NCBI RefSeq assembly: GCF_040545875.1
Contig: NZ_JBEPMR010000009.1
Origin: Faecalicatena_A orotica
Lineage (GTDB): Bacteria; Bacillota; Clostridia; Lachnospirales; Lachnospiraceae
Length of the DNA: 64,000 bases
Direction: 5' to 3' (one strand)
In this document: piece by piece, positions 1 through 7,276 of the stretch
Numbering within the stretch: position 1 is the stretch's first letter
Layout: each line of letters opens with the position of its first letter
The notes under the pieces: model-generated
What the model was told of the DNA's origin: nothing
Seen by the model: only the letters and a program-made list of their open reading frames with translations
Database searches by the model: none
Made by a program: the position numbers and the translations under genes

Positions 1-464
1 TAAGTATACCAGCCATTTTCGTCATTTTTATTCATTTTCCAGGAACCGAGGTGCATTTCATAAATATTGAGGGGACTGTTCTTGCAGTCGGTTCTTTTTT
101 TCATCCATTTTTCATCGTGGAAGGTATAACTGTTCAGGTCACGCACAACGGAAGCACTCTGCGGGCGGAGTTCCATTCCGTAGCCGTATGGGTCGCAGTG
201 GTCTGTGCAGCTGCCGTCGTTTTTATAGATTCTGTACTTATACAGCATACCGTCTCTCATGTTGTCGAGCGTAATCTGCCAGAACTGGCCATTATAAATC
301 TTTTCCATCGGCGTATCGGTCCAGCCATTGAACTCCCCGATCAAACTTACCTTTTGGGCCGCAGGGGCAAAGACAGTAAATACAGCTTTGTTCCCGGTGA
401 GCCGGCATCCGAGGAATTTATAGGCATCAAATATTTTTCCCGTATAAAATCCGTAATAATCCAT
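1..464 (-). CDS. glgB: 1,4-alpha-glucan branching enzyme, N-terminal part (cut by window edge)
   Basis: Only the first ~154 codons are in the window; the gene continues past the left edge. The enzyme makes alpha-1,6 branches in glycogen in the cytoplasm. The visible part is a CBM48-type beta-sandwich: FTVFAPAAQ near residues 29-37 and a GEFNGW motif at 43-48, followed near residue 140 by the YEMHLGSW sequence that opens the catalytic barrel in GlgB proteins. I chose the ATG at 464-462 because it is preceded by GGGAGG with 6 nt spacing; an ATG 4 nt upstream is out of frame. The catalytic residues are not visible, so a related CBM48 amylase is possible, but the YExHlGSW signature favours GlgB. 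It is divergent from the TetR gene. Confidence 0.85.
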   Translation of the reverse strand, partial: MDYYGFYTGKIFDAYKFLGCRLTGNKAVFTVFAPAAQKVSLIGEFNGWTDTPMEKIYNGQFWQITLDNMRDGMLYKYRIYKNDGSCTDHCDPYGYGMELRPQSASVVRDLNSYTFHDEKWMKKRTDCKNSPLNIYEMHLGSWKMNKNDENGWYT

Positions 465-633
465 TCATATCCTCCCGTACTTGTTCTTTTACTATAATAG
501 TTTAATTGACTACCGTCGTTTTTCTTAGTACTATTATCATTATAAAGGATCTAGAGATGGAATCAATCGACGATTTTTGAAAGGAGTATGTTATTCGACG
601 CTTTCGGGATATTGTTGGATAACTGTGGAGTTT
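465..633. promoter_or_regulatory. Divergent intergenic region glgB / tetR
   Basis: This A/T-rich divergent region must hold promoters for both neighbours. It contains the short palindrome ACTAT-A-ATAGT (near 490-500). Two GTCG/CGACG-plus-T-run stretches (near 514 and 569) resemble each other. No single operator is convincing. Confidence 0.3.
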
Positions 634-1161
634 ATGGACTTAAGAGTGAAGAAGACAAGAAACAGCATTATCAATGCATTTATTGAACTGCGCTCAAAAA
701 AGGAGCTGGAACGGATTACGATAAAAGAGCTGGCAGAGCTGGCCTGTATAAACAAAGCCACCTTCTACCAGCATTATAAGGACATCTATGATTTATCGGA
801 AAAATTAGAGCTGGAAGTGCTCACTTCGGCAATCCAGGATATGAACCATCCAGAAAATCTTATCTCAGACCCGCGGGAGGGTGTCATGGAAATTGCAAAT
901 GCCATTCTTTCCCGGCGCCCGATGCTCGACATCCTGTATTCCGGCACGAGAAGGCCGCTGCTTGTGGACCGTCTGGAACAGCTTCTGAAAGAAGTGATAT
1001 ACAGTAACTGTCCGGAATATCAGGGCGATCTGGAAAAGGACCTGCTGTTTACCGTCCTGATTCAGGGCACGTTCCGTGCCTTCGAACAGCATATGAACGA
1101 TGAAAACGAGAAAGTATTGGAGATACTCGCAAACATCAGCGAAAATATGCTGCGAAGTTGA
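634..1161 (+). CDS. TetR/AcrR family transcriptional regulator
   Basis: A 175-residue one-component regulator with an N-terminal TetR helix-turn-helix: residues ~5-50 include ITIKELAELA and the recognition-helix signature INKATFYQHYKDIYDL. The C-terminal all-helical part has no recognisable ligand pocket. The frame stays open upstream to a TTG at 577, but the ATG at 634 gives the usual TetR N-terminus and has GGAG just before it; the spacing is short, so the start is moderately certain. The gene is divergent from glgB, so it may control glycogen branching or itself; that is inference from position. The stop codon abuts a REP-like repeat (1161-1213), so the original C-terminus may have been altered. 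Confidence 0.8.
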   Translation: MDLRVKKTRNSIINAFIELRSKKELERITIKELAELACINKATFYQHYKDIYDLSEKLELEVLTSAIQDMNHPENLISDPREGVMEIANAILSRRPMLDILYSGTRRPLLVDRLEQLLKEVIYSNCPEYQGDLEKDLLFTVLIQGTFRAFEQHMNDENEKVLEILANISENMLRS

Positions 1162-1213
1162 ATTTTAAGAATATTCTGAAAACGGACTGCAAAGGGGTCA
1201 GACCCCTTTGCAG
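1161..1213. repeat. REP-like palindromic repeat, copy A
   Basis: A ~50-bp element with two palindromic parts: an AGAATATTCTGAAAACGG arm and the dyad AAAGGGGTCAGACCCCTTT (1191-1209). A second copy lies inverted at 35083-35130 and matches it at about 33 of 37 positions over the core. It fills the space between the tetR stop and the GH31 gene and supplies the GH31 stop codon (GTC-TGA on the minus strand). Confidence 0.8.
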
Positions 1214-3153
1214 ATTCCATCGTCTTCATAAAGTGCATATTCGCCGTCAGGATATCCGATTGTTTGTTTTGTGCCCATATCGATTTTTTCTACGCATTCT
1301 GCTGCATCAACTATTGGTATGTTTTTTCCGCTGCGGATGAATAAGGAAACTTCGTTTAGTGCGATTTCTACATAATGGTGGCCCTTTGGCAGTTCTTTCT
1401 CGGAGATGTTTCCGTCCGGAAGGAATTTTATGAACTTCATGTTTTCCGGGAGGTAGACGTATCTTCCGGCGGCATTCTGGGTGTAGACGGGGGCGATCAT
1501 GATTTCGTTTCCGATCATGAGCTGGTCCTCGACCTGTTTTGCCATTGCATCTTCCGGGTATTCGAATGCGAGCGGCTTAAAATACATATCGTCGTTTAAG
1601 GCGGCCTTCATGTATTCGCTGTAAAGGTATGGCAGCAGGCGGTAGCGGACGGAGATTACATGCCGGAAATCTTCGATGTTTTCAAATTGGTAGCATTCCT
1701 GCTCTCTTGTCCCGAGTGCGGCGTGGTTGCGCATGAGCGGTGTGAATACGCCGAGCGCCAGCCAGCGAAGGACTAAGTCTCTTGTCGTATCGGAACCGAA
1801 ACCGCCTAAGTCAGCCCCTGTATAGAGGAAACCGCACATGTTGAGGGACGGCATTATTTTCAGGTTCAGAAGGATGTGTGACCACCAGGACTGGTTGTCG
1901 CCGGTCCAGATTCCGCCGTAACGGTGCATTCCTATGTAGGAGGAGCGGGAGAACATCAGGATTCTCTTGTCAGGAACGATTTTATCAAACGCTTCTGATG
2001 CCGCGCGGGTCATGTTGAAGCCGTACAGGTTGTGGACCTTGTCATGGCGGATTTTCTTTCCGTTAACCTCATGGTAGAAACGTTTGTAATCGTCCGGATT
2101 ATTGGCGAGGCCGATCACCTTGTCATTGAGGAGGAAGCCCGGTACTTCATCCTCTTTTTCAAGCAGGTCTTTAAAATAGCTCTTCAGGTCATCGACTCCT
2201 TCGGGAGTGCAGAAGATTGCCGGTTCATTCATATCGTTCCAGAATCCGTCGATTCCCTGGGAGATCAGTCTTTCATACTTGCTTCCGAACCATGCGCGGG
2301 CATCAGGATTCAGGACATCCGGAAAATGTGTCCAGCCCGGCCATACTGCGGCTACAAATTCACTTCCGTCTTCCCGTTTGCAGAAGTAACCTTTTTCTTT
2401 CCCTTCCTCATAAATATCGTATCCTTCCTCAATCTTGACACCTGCGTCAATGATAGGGATCAGATGGATATTCTCCGCCTTCATTTCATCTACAAATCCT
2501 TTAAAGTCAGGGAAGTTTTCCTTGTTTACAGTAAAATCTTTATAATTGTCCATGTAGTCGATGTCCATATACAGCATATCAATTGGGATGTGGTTTTCGC
2601 GGTATCCCTTTACTACATTTTTAAAATCTTCTTCGGTTGTATATCCCCAGCGGCTTTGTCCGAATCCGAATGCAAACTTTGGCGGGATATAGCTCTGGCC
2701 GATGATTTTACGGAACTGTTTTACAATATCATAGGCGTTGTCACCATCGATGACATACAGGTCAAGGTCCGCATCTTCGCAGCTGATTTCCAGCCGGTTC
2801 TGCCTTGTATAGCCGATGTCAAACCGCATTGCGCCGGGGTAGTCGAGAAAAAGACCGAAGGTTTCTCGTCCGGAAACGATGATGAAATTGTGTGCGCCAT
2901 ATAAGGAATTCTTGTTTTCGGTGTGATTTGGGTCGTCGCTGCAATTGCTGATATAGAGAAAACCTCTCTTGTTAATGCCTCTGTTGGCCTCGCCCAGACC
3001 ATACACGATGTCTTCCTCCTCCATTTCGCAGGTGAAATGAAAACCGTTATTTAAGGAAATGCTGCCGTGTTTCGGGGAACCTGAAGCAGGTTCTAAGGCT
3101 TCGGTAACTGCCCCGGTTTCAAATGGACTTCCATATACATACTTCTGAATCAT
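1198..3153 (-). CDS. Glycoside hydrolase family 31 alpha-glucosidase
   Basis: A 651-residue cytoplasmic GH31 enzyme that would hydrolyse alpha-linked glucosides (retaining mechanism). Family markers are clear: FAFGFGQSRWGY near the barrel start, WNDMNEP with the nucleophile Asp at about residue 305, and WTGDNQSWW with the acid/base Asp at about 416. The N-terminal beta-sandwich precedes the barrel; there is no signal peptide. The start has an AGGAGG site upstream. The C-terminus ends abruptly right after the YEDDG motif: the last codons (C-K-G-V-stop) lie inside a REP-like repeat, so the usual tail seems replaced. The core fold should be intact. The AraC gene next door, divergently placed, is its likely regulator. 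Confidence 0.9.
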   Translation of the reverse strand: MIQKYVYGSPFETGAVTEALEPASGSPKHGSISLNNGFHFTCEMEEEDIVYGLGEANRGINKRGFLYISNCSDDPNHTENKNSLYGAHNFIIVSGRETFGLFLDYPGAMRFDIGYTRQNRLEISCEDADLDLYVIDGDNAYDIVKQFRKIIGQSYIPPKFAFGFGQSRWGYTTEEDFKNVVKGYRENHIPIDMLYMDIDYMDNYKDFTVNKENFPDFKGFVDEMKAENIHLIPIIDAGVKIEEGYDIYEEGKEKGYFCKREDGSEFVAAVWPGWTHFPDVLNPDARAWFGSKYERLISQGIDGFWNDMNEPAIFCTPEGVDDLKSYFKDLLEKEDEVPGFLLNDKVIGLANNPDDYKRFYHEVNGKKIRHDKVHNLYGFNMTRAASEAFDKIVPDKRILMFSRSSYIGMHRYGGIWTGDNQSWWSHILLNLKIMPSLNMCGFLYTGADLGGFGSDTTRDLVLRWLALGVFTPLMRNHAALGTREQECYQFENIEDFRHVISVRYRLLPYLYSEYMKAALNDDMYFKPLAFEYPEDAMAKQVEDQLMIGNEIMIAPVYTQNAAGRYVYLPENMKFIKFLPDGNISEKELPKGHHYVEIALNEVSLFIRSGKNIPIVDAAECVEKIDMGTKQTIGYPDGEYALYEDDGICKGV

Positions 3154-3189
3154 TTTCGTGACCTCCTGATATACAATCTGTATTACTGT

Positions 3190-3207
3190 TTACAGGCACG
3201 CCTGTAA
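3190..3207. promoter_or_regulatory. Perfect 18-bp palindrome, candidate operator
   Basis: TTACAGGC-AC-GCCTGTAA is a perfect dyad with 8-bp arms, 37 bp upstream of the GH31 start and in the space divergent from the AraC gene. Its size and position suit a dimeric repressor operator. A T-run follows on the plus strand, but no rightward transcript enters here, so I prefer operator over terminator. Confidence 0.5.
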
Positions 3208-3337
3208 CACTTTTTTATCAGTATAAGAAAAAAAGATTGAAATATCTTGCATTATTACTTAAAATAATAACACAATATTGAGGTTGTGGAAAATCTGCGT
3301 ATGTTTCTTAAATGCGTGCAGAGACGGGAGGATTTAT

Positions 3338-4231
3338 ATGAATAAGGATCATTCTCTGGAAGAAGATGTCAGGCACGGCACACAGGAGCGGCCATTGACG
3401 GCCATGCATTTTACCACCGGGCCGGGAACGATTTACCCGGAACATTTTTATGTCGAGAGACACTGGCATCATAATGTTGAGATCTTAAAGGCCATAAAAG
3501 GAAGTTTTTTAGTCGAGCTGAACCTTGAAAATTTTGTTTTGCAAGAGGGGGAGATAGGTTTTATAAACAGTGGTGAGCTCCATCAGATAGAGGGAACCGG
3601 ACAGGATACCGTGCATGACGTTCTTATTTTTAACCCTCATATACTGGAATTTACTTATCAGGATGAATTTCAAAAAGAGTTTGCGGCACCGCTGCTCGCA
3701 CATGTTTCTTCGCTTCCGAGGGTGATCGGGCCGCGGGATGGGATATACAGGAAGATATCGGAATTGTTTGATCAGGCGGCAGAGTGTGGACTGGAAGAAA
3801 ATGAGGGGTGGTATTTCCGGGCAAAGCTCTTTTTGCTTGAAATGATGTATGAACTGGACAGGAACCGCAGGATGGTGGCGGCAGCGAGTGTTCTGAATGC
3901 ATCGGAGAAAGAGCGGATTGACCGGTATAAAAAGATTGTTTCCTATGTGGAGAAGCATTATATGGAGAAGATTACTCTGGAACAGCTGGCCGGGGAGGCG
4001 CAGTGCAACCCGCAGTACCTCTGCCATTTCTTTAAGGAGATAGCAAATATTTCGCCCGTTCAGTATCTCATCGGATACCGCATAGAAAAGGCAAAGGAGA
4101 TGCTCGAGGATACGACGAAAACAGTGCTGGAGGTGAGTCTGGACTGTGGGTTTGAGAATGTGAGTTATTTCATCCGGCAGTTTAAACGGGCGGCAGGAAT
4201 CACTCCGCGGGAGTATCGGAAACAGCTGTAG
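3338..4231 (+). CDS. AraC family regulator with N-terminal cupin
   Basis: A 297-residue regulator. Residues ~15-110 form a sugar-sensing cupin of the AraC ligand-binding type (YVERHWHHNVEILKAIKG, then GEIGFINSGELHQIE). Residues ~195-297 carry the paired helix-turn-helix: LEQLAGEAQCNPQYLCHFFKE and VLEVSLDCGFENVSYFIRQFKR, ending in the usual ITPREYRK. The frame is open to 3278, but the ATG at 3338 is preceded by GGGAGG at good spacing. Its divergent neighbour is the GH31 alpha-glucosidase, so control of alpha-glucoside use is the likely role (inference from position). Confidence 0.9.
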   Translation: MNKDHSLEEDVRHGTQERPLTAMHFTTGPGTIYPEHFYVERHWHHNVEILKAIKGSFLVELNLENFVLQEGEIGFINSGELHQIEGTGQDTVHDVLIFNPHILEFTYQDEFQKEFAAPLLAHVSSLPRVIGPRDGIYRKISELFDQAAECGLEENEGWYFRAKLFLLEMMYELDRNRRMVAAASVLNASEKERIDRYKKIVSYVEKHYMEKITLEQLAGEAQCNPQYLCHFFKEIANISPVQYLIGYRIEKAKEMLEDTTKTVLEVSLDCGFENVSYFIRQFKRAAGITPREYRKQL

Positions 4232-4262
4232 AAAATAAAAGATAAGAGTTTGTGATTTGCTA

Positions 4263-4291
4263 TTGACTTTTACCTTCTTATGTTATATATT
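4263..4291 (+). promoter_or_regulatory. Promoter of the DUF3796/XRE pair
   Basis: TTGACT (4263-4268) and TATATT (4286-4291) are separated by exactly 17 bp. The -10 lies inside the first of two near-identical operator repeats, which suggests direct repression. Confidence 0.65.
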
Positions 4292-4321
4292 TATAACAAC
4301 AAATGTGATATATTTATAACA
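4281..4321 (+). promoter_or_regulatory. Twin 18-bp operators for the XRE regulator
   Basis: TGTTATATATTTATAACA (4281-4298) and TGTGATATATTTATAACA (4304-4321) match at 17 of 18 positions. Each is a dyad (GTTATA-N4-TATAAC). They overlap and follow the -10 box, the layout expected for autorepression by the downstream HTH protein. Confidence 0.65.
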
Positions 4322-4381
4322 TAAAGGGCTGCAAAGAGAGCACAGTAAAATGCGGCAGGCCTGTCAGGAGGAGGGATTAGT

Positions 4382-4765
4382 ATGACAAAAGCGAAAAAAC
4401 ATAATCCACTGTCTTATTTAGGATGGCTTGGGCTGGTCGGTGTAGTGGGGACCAATACAGGAGACTGGCTGCTGCAACTGTTTCTGATTTATTTCTTTTT
4501 CTTCATTTACACGAATATGCCAGCTGATGAGTTGTTTTGGATGAATGTAAGAAAAGCGGGTTTCAGGGCGTTTATTTTTGAAGTGGCAGCCAATAGCCTT
4601 ATATTGGTTATCGTTGCGGTTCTCGAACATATAAAGTATATTTCGGCTGACATGGTTACGCTGGTTATGAGGCTGTATCTTATCAGTTTTGTGGCAGCGA
4701 TGGCAATTTTCATTGCTATGCTCTGGCAGATCAACCGGCAGGAAAGAAAATATATGGAGGAGTAG
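4382..4765 (+). CDS. DUF3796-like small integral membrane protein
   Basis: 127 residues with three or four hydrophobic segments (roughly 13-45, 60-82, 92-115) and a basic tail (QINRQERKY). The opening PLSYLGWLGLVGVVG and the arrangement beside a ~66-residue XRE protein fit the DUF3796 family, whose biochemical role is not known. It shares a promoter with the next gene, whose ATG begins one base after this stop codon. The start is preceded by AGGAGG. The pair resembles membrane protein/HTH modules common in Firmicutes that often respond to cell-envelope conditions; that comparison is inference. Confidence 0.7.
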   Translation: MTKAKKHNPLSYLGWLGLVGVVGTNTGDWLLQLFLIYFFFFIYTNMPADELFWMNVRKAGFRAFIFEVAANSLILVIVAVLEHIKYISADMVTLVMRLYLISFVAAMAIFIAMLWQINRQERKYMEE

Positions 4766-4766
4766 G

Positions 4767-4967
4767 ATGCTAAAGACAAAGATAAAAGAATACCGGCTGG
4801 CATTCGACTTAAGCCAGACAGATCTGGCGGAACGGGTGGGGGTCAGACGCGAGACGATAGGGCATTTGGAAAACGGACGTTATAATCCGTCATTGAAGCT
4901 GGCGATGGATATTGCCCGGATCTTTCAGGTTACAGTAGAAGAACTGTTTGAATTCGAGGATGAGTGA
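4767..4967 (+). CDS. Small XRE/Cro-type HTH regulator
   Basis: A 66-residue single-domain helix-turn-helix protein. KIKEYRLAFDLSQTDLAERV and GVRRETIGHLENGRYNPSL are the classical XRE helices, and the end (FQVTVEELFEFEDE) matches the small YozG-like regulators often paired with DUF3796 proteins. The open frame reaches to 4689, but the ATG at 4767, one base after the upstream stop with GGAGG inside that gene's end, gives the typical length. It probably binds the twin operators at 4281-4321. Confidence 0.85.
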   Translation: MLKTKIKEYRLAFDLSQTDLAERVGVRRETIGHLENGRYNPSLKLAMDIARIFQVTVEELFEFEDE

Positions 4968-5006
4968 AACTGGCTGAAACAACGAATATTTTCTCCATGA
5001 AACAGA

Positions 5007-5035
5007 AGCGCCCTGTACCAAGCGGTACGGGCGCT
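5007..5035. terminator. Bidirectional hairpin between convergent genes
   Basis: AGCGCCC-T-GTAC-loop-GTAC-GGGCGCT forms an 11-bp stem with one bulged base, between the XRE gene and the leftward anti-sigma gene. The following T-tracts are weak on both sides. Confidence 0.55.
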
Positions 5036-5045
5036 CTGTCTGTGG

Positions 5046-5633
5046 TTATTTGTTTTTTTCCTGAATTAGTTCTCCGTTTTCGAAGTACAGAGTTTTGTCT
5101 TTAAACTCGAGTGTCCATTTGCACGGGGAATCTTTCGTCCCGAGTTCATCTTCCCATCCCATGCTGTCGCTCTCATTGTTCAAAATCCGTGTAGCTGACA
5201 GTACTTTAAAGTAAGTGCCGTTACGATTTGTTTCACCGGAAAAGACTATTTCGTGTCCCGGTTTTATGGTCATCTGGAGATAGGCCTTGTTTTCTCTTGT
5301 GCCGTAGCTTAATGTTATATCCTCATATTTTACTTCACCGTAGGTACGGGGAAGCAGTACGAAAATAGCAAGCAGCAGTACTGCGGCAGCGCCCGCGCAG
5401 GCGGCTGTGATTCTGTGTTTCCTTTTTTTCTTTATCTTCTTTATCAGGCCGGCATCTTCGATTTCCTCTTCCGATACGGCTTTAGCTTCAGGAATTTCGC
5501 CCTTCATTTCCAGATAGTAGATTCTGCATTCTTTACAACTTTTCAGATGTTTTTCGATTTCCCTGTTACTTTCTTCGCTTGTCAGACCGTCGATATACAG
5601 CGGGAGCAGGTCCCGGATCAGTTCACATTTCAT
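5046..5633 (-). CDS. Membrane-anchored zinc-finger anti-sigma factor
   Basis: 195 residues. The N-terminus has the zf-HC2 anti-sigma signature with Cys3, His29, Cys33 and Cys36 (HLKSCKEC), a basic linker (KKIKKKRKHR), one transmembrane helix at ~75-95 and an extracytoplasmic C-terminal domain of unknown fold. This architecture holds an ECF sigma factor at the membrane until a signal arrives. Its start overlaps the end of the sigma gene (stop at 5623) by 11 nt, typical of coupled sigma/anti-sigma pairs. The C-terminal domain has a WTLEFKDKTLYFENGE stretch but no family I recognise. Confidence 0.85.
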   Translation of the reverse strand: MKCELIRDLLPLYIDGLTSEESNREIEKHLKSCKECRIYYLEMKGEIPEAKAVSEEEIEDAGLIKKIKKKRKHRITAACAGAAAVLLLAIFVLLPRTYGEVKYEDITLSYGTRENKAYLQMTIKPGHEIVFSGETNRNGTYFKVLSATRILNNESDSMGWEDELGTKDSPCKWTLEFKDKTLYFENGELIQEKNK

Positions 5634-6111
5634 ATTGGCTCTCCTTTCTGATTTTCTGTTTGCCCCGGTAAAATGTTACACGTGCCCAGTTTTCGTCTTT
5701 GCCCAGAATTTCCCCGATTTCCTTAAAACTGAAATTCCCGTTTAGCCTTAAATACATGACTTCTCTCATCGGCTCTTCGAGGGCGTGAAGCAGCTTGTAC
5801 AATTGAATCGTATCCATTTTCTGAATTGCGGCTGATTCCGGTGGCTGCTTTGGAGAGGGGATATCTTCTGTTAGTTCCGTGTGGTTTTCTCTCCCTCTTT
5901 GCTTCAATTCTCTGCACCACAGATGCTTCGCGATCTGGCATAGCCAGACATAAAGCTTACAGTCCCCGCGGAAACTTTCTATGGACTTCACGGCCTGGAA
6001 GAAGGTTTCCTGTGTCAGTTCTTCTGTTAGCTGGGTGTCATGGCAAAGGCTAAACAGATATTTATATACCTGCGGCATATATTTCTTATAAATCTGTTCC
6101 ATGTCTTTCAT
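5623..6111 (-). CDS. ECF-type RNA polymerase sigma factor
   Basis: 162 residues, the normal size for a two-domain ECF sigma factor. Region 2 spans ~5-75 (ELTQETFFQAVKSIESFRGDCKLYVWLCQIAKHL, with the core-binding DLTQETF-like helix). Region 4 spans ~105-155 (MREVMYLRLNGNFSFKEIGEILGKDENWARVTFYRGKQKIRK), the -35-recognising HTH. GGAGG precedes the ATG. It is translated together with the overlapping anti-sigma gene. The TGTAAC / ACACTTATA pair just upstream could be its own ECF promoter. Confidence 0.9.
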   Translation of the reverse strand: MKDMEQIYKKYMPQVYKYLFSLCHDTQLTEELTQETFFQAVKSIESFRGDCKLYVWLCQIAKHLWCRELKQRGRENHTELTEDIPSPKQPPESAAIQKMDTIQLYKLLHALEEPMREVMYLRLNGNFSFKEIGEILGKDENWARVTFYRGKQKIRKESQYEM

Positions 6112-6125
6112 GTCCTACCTCCTTG

Positions 6126-6158
6126 CCTATAAGTGTCCCTGAAAAGTAATTCGTTACA
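6126..6158 (-). promoter_or_regulatory. Possible autoregulated ECF promoter
   Basis: Reading leftward, TGTAAC (6158-6153) is followed about 16-18 bp later by GGGACACTTATAGG (6139-6126). The AAC core in the -35 is typical of ECF promoters, and its place just ahead of the sigma gene fits autoregulation. Confidence 0.4.
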
Positions 6159-6240
6159 ACTTTTTTATTTTAATTTTCCAGCTGCATTGAAGTGCTGCCA
6201 CCTGATGGTGGGCTTCTATGTGGTCCATACATTCAAAGAA

Positions 6241-6282
6241 AAATAGTAAAAGCCCGCCTGTGCTCCTGATACACAGGCGGGC
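6241..6282 (-). terminator. Rho-independent terminator of the lyxose isomerase gene
   Basis: On the minus strand a perfect 11-bp GC-rich stem (GCCCGCCTGTG / CACAGGCGGGC, 9-nt loop, 6252-6282) is followed by TTTTACTATTTTT. It lies 12 nt after the stop codon. Confidence 0.9.
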
Positions 6283-6294
6283 CTTAAAAACTTC

Positions 6295-6981
6295 TTAATC
6301 CGCATTAGGATATTCGTTACAAAGCAGCCGGTAGGCCTCTTCATCCTCTTCGATCTCCGGGAAACGTCCGATCTCTTTATTATAGAAGAAGTTATCGTTA
6401 TCGTCATCATTGCACATAGAAACTTCACCCAGAAGCACCGGGCCGCCCGTCTCAGGTACGATAAAATCATGGTACATATATGGTGTAATCGTAATGCTCT
6501 GTCCCGGATGCAGGCAGACTTTTGTTCCGGCAGGTACGGATTCTGTCTTCCCATCCGAACATACGACAACATCCGTATCCAGCATTTTTTCATCCGGTGT
6601 ACCGTTATATACGGTTATGTATACATCGTTGCCGCCCCGGTTGATAATATCCTCCATCTTACTTACATGAAAATGCATGGCCGCTGTCTGGCCTTCGTAT
6701 AACATCAGGAGCTTTTCGGCATATGTTTTTTTATATTTCTCAGGCATCTTCAGGTTGCCGTTTCGGATCGTGAATAGTGAGAAGCCGATCTCGTCAAATC
6801 TGCCGAGACCAAAGTCTGTAATATCCCACCCTAATTTGTTGTCTCGTATCTCATCATATTCATGGCCGGTGTTGTGCCAGTCTTCGGGCGTCCAGCAGGC
6901 AAAGGGCGGCATTTCAAATCCATGCTCTTTTATCAGGCTTTCCATGTCCTTGATGACCTGGTTGATTCGGGAACGTTTCAT
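6295..6981 (-). CDS. D-lyxose ketol-isomerase-like cupin enzyme
   Basis: 228 residues matching the D-lyxose isomerase (former DUF1498) family, which interconverts D-lyxose/D-xylulose and often D-mannose/D-fructose. A cupin metal site is visible: His103, His105, Glu110 (HFHVSKME) and His171 (YHDF). The opening SRINQVIKDMESLIKEHGF and the HEYDEIRDNKLGWDITDFG block are characteristic of the family. There is no signal peptide, so it is cytoplasmic. It is divergent from the sugar ABC transporter and could supply D-xylulose to the same route. Sugar specificity cannot be fixed from sequence. Confidence 0.82.
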   Translation of the reverse strand: MKRSRINQVIKDMESLIKEHGFEMPPFACWTPEDWHNTGHEYDEIRDNKLGWDITDFGLGRFDEIGFSLFTIRNGNLKMPEKYKKTYAEKLLMLYEGQTAAMHFHVSKMEDIINRGGNDVYITVYNGTPDEKMLDTDVVVCSDGKTESVPAGTKVCLHPGQSITITPYMYHDFIVPETGGPVLLGEVSMCNDDDNDNFFYNKEIGRFPEIEEDEEAYRLLCNEYPNAD

Positions 6982-7276
6982 ACGGGTAATCCTCCTTGAT
7001 TCAGATAATATTATTTTGAGTCTGCCGGCTTTTCTTTCCGGCCGCTTTTCCTATTTTATCATAATATACGGTTTTATGTGCAGATAACGCTATATTCAGA
7101 GAAATTTCCCTAAAATCGTATTTTTTTCCTGTTTCATATTCTATTAGAAAATCAATTCCCTGTAATTCTGCCTAAAATCATAGTTTTCTCCATTGAGGGA
7201 GGGGATGCTTTTCCCTATAATGAACACATCCTAAGAAATACGGATTCCGGAACGTATCAAGAAAAGGGGGAAGAAA
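6982..7276. promoter_or_regulatory. Divergent control region lyxose isomerase / ABC transporter
   Basis: It contains the rightward transporter promoter (below) and two related upstream elements. CCTAAAATCGTATTTTTTTC starts at about 7109 and CCTAAAATCATAGTTTTC at 7171, 62 bp (about six helical turns) apart, as expected for dimeric activator binding. Confidence 0.55.
7175..7221 (+). promoter_or_regulatory. Activator-type promoter of the ABC transporter, with shared 21-nt element
   Basis: The element AAATCATAGTTTTCTCCATT followed by G (7175-7195) runs into a -35 box TTGAGG (7193-7198), then a 17-bp spacer and TATAAT (7216-7221). The identical 21 nt occurs in the GH172 promoter at 32863-32843 in the same relation to its own -10. 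The likely binder is the YesN-type response regulator at 12771-14360 (inference). Confidence 0.7.

Noticed and set aside
51..497. A 148-codon rightward open frame at the left edge
   Set aside because: It is antisense to the GlgB N-terminus, whose CBM48 and YEMHLGSW motifs are clear on the other strand; the rightward reading shows no domain.
588..683. Short frame starting at an ATG right after AAGGAG before tetR
   Set aside because: The spacing to the ATG is one base, the frame ends after about 32 codons inside tetR, and nothing supports a leader peptide.
2032..2904. A 290-codon open frame antisense to GH31
   Set aside because: It is a mirror of the well-supported GH31 gene; composition is biased and no motif or ribosome site supports it.
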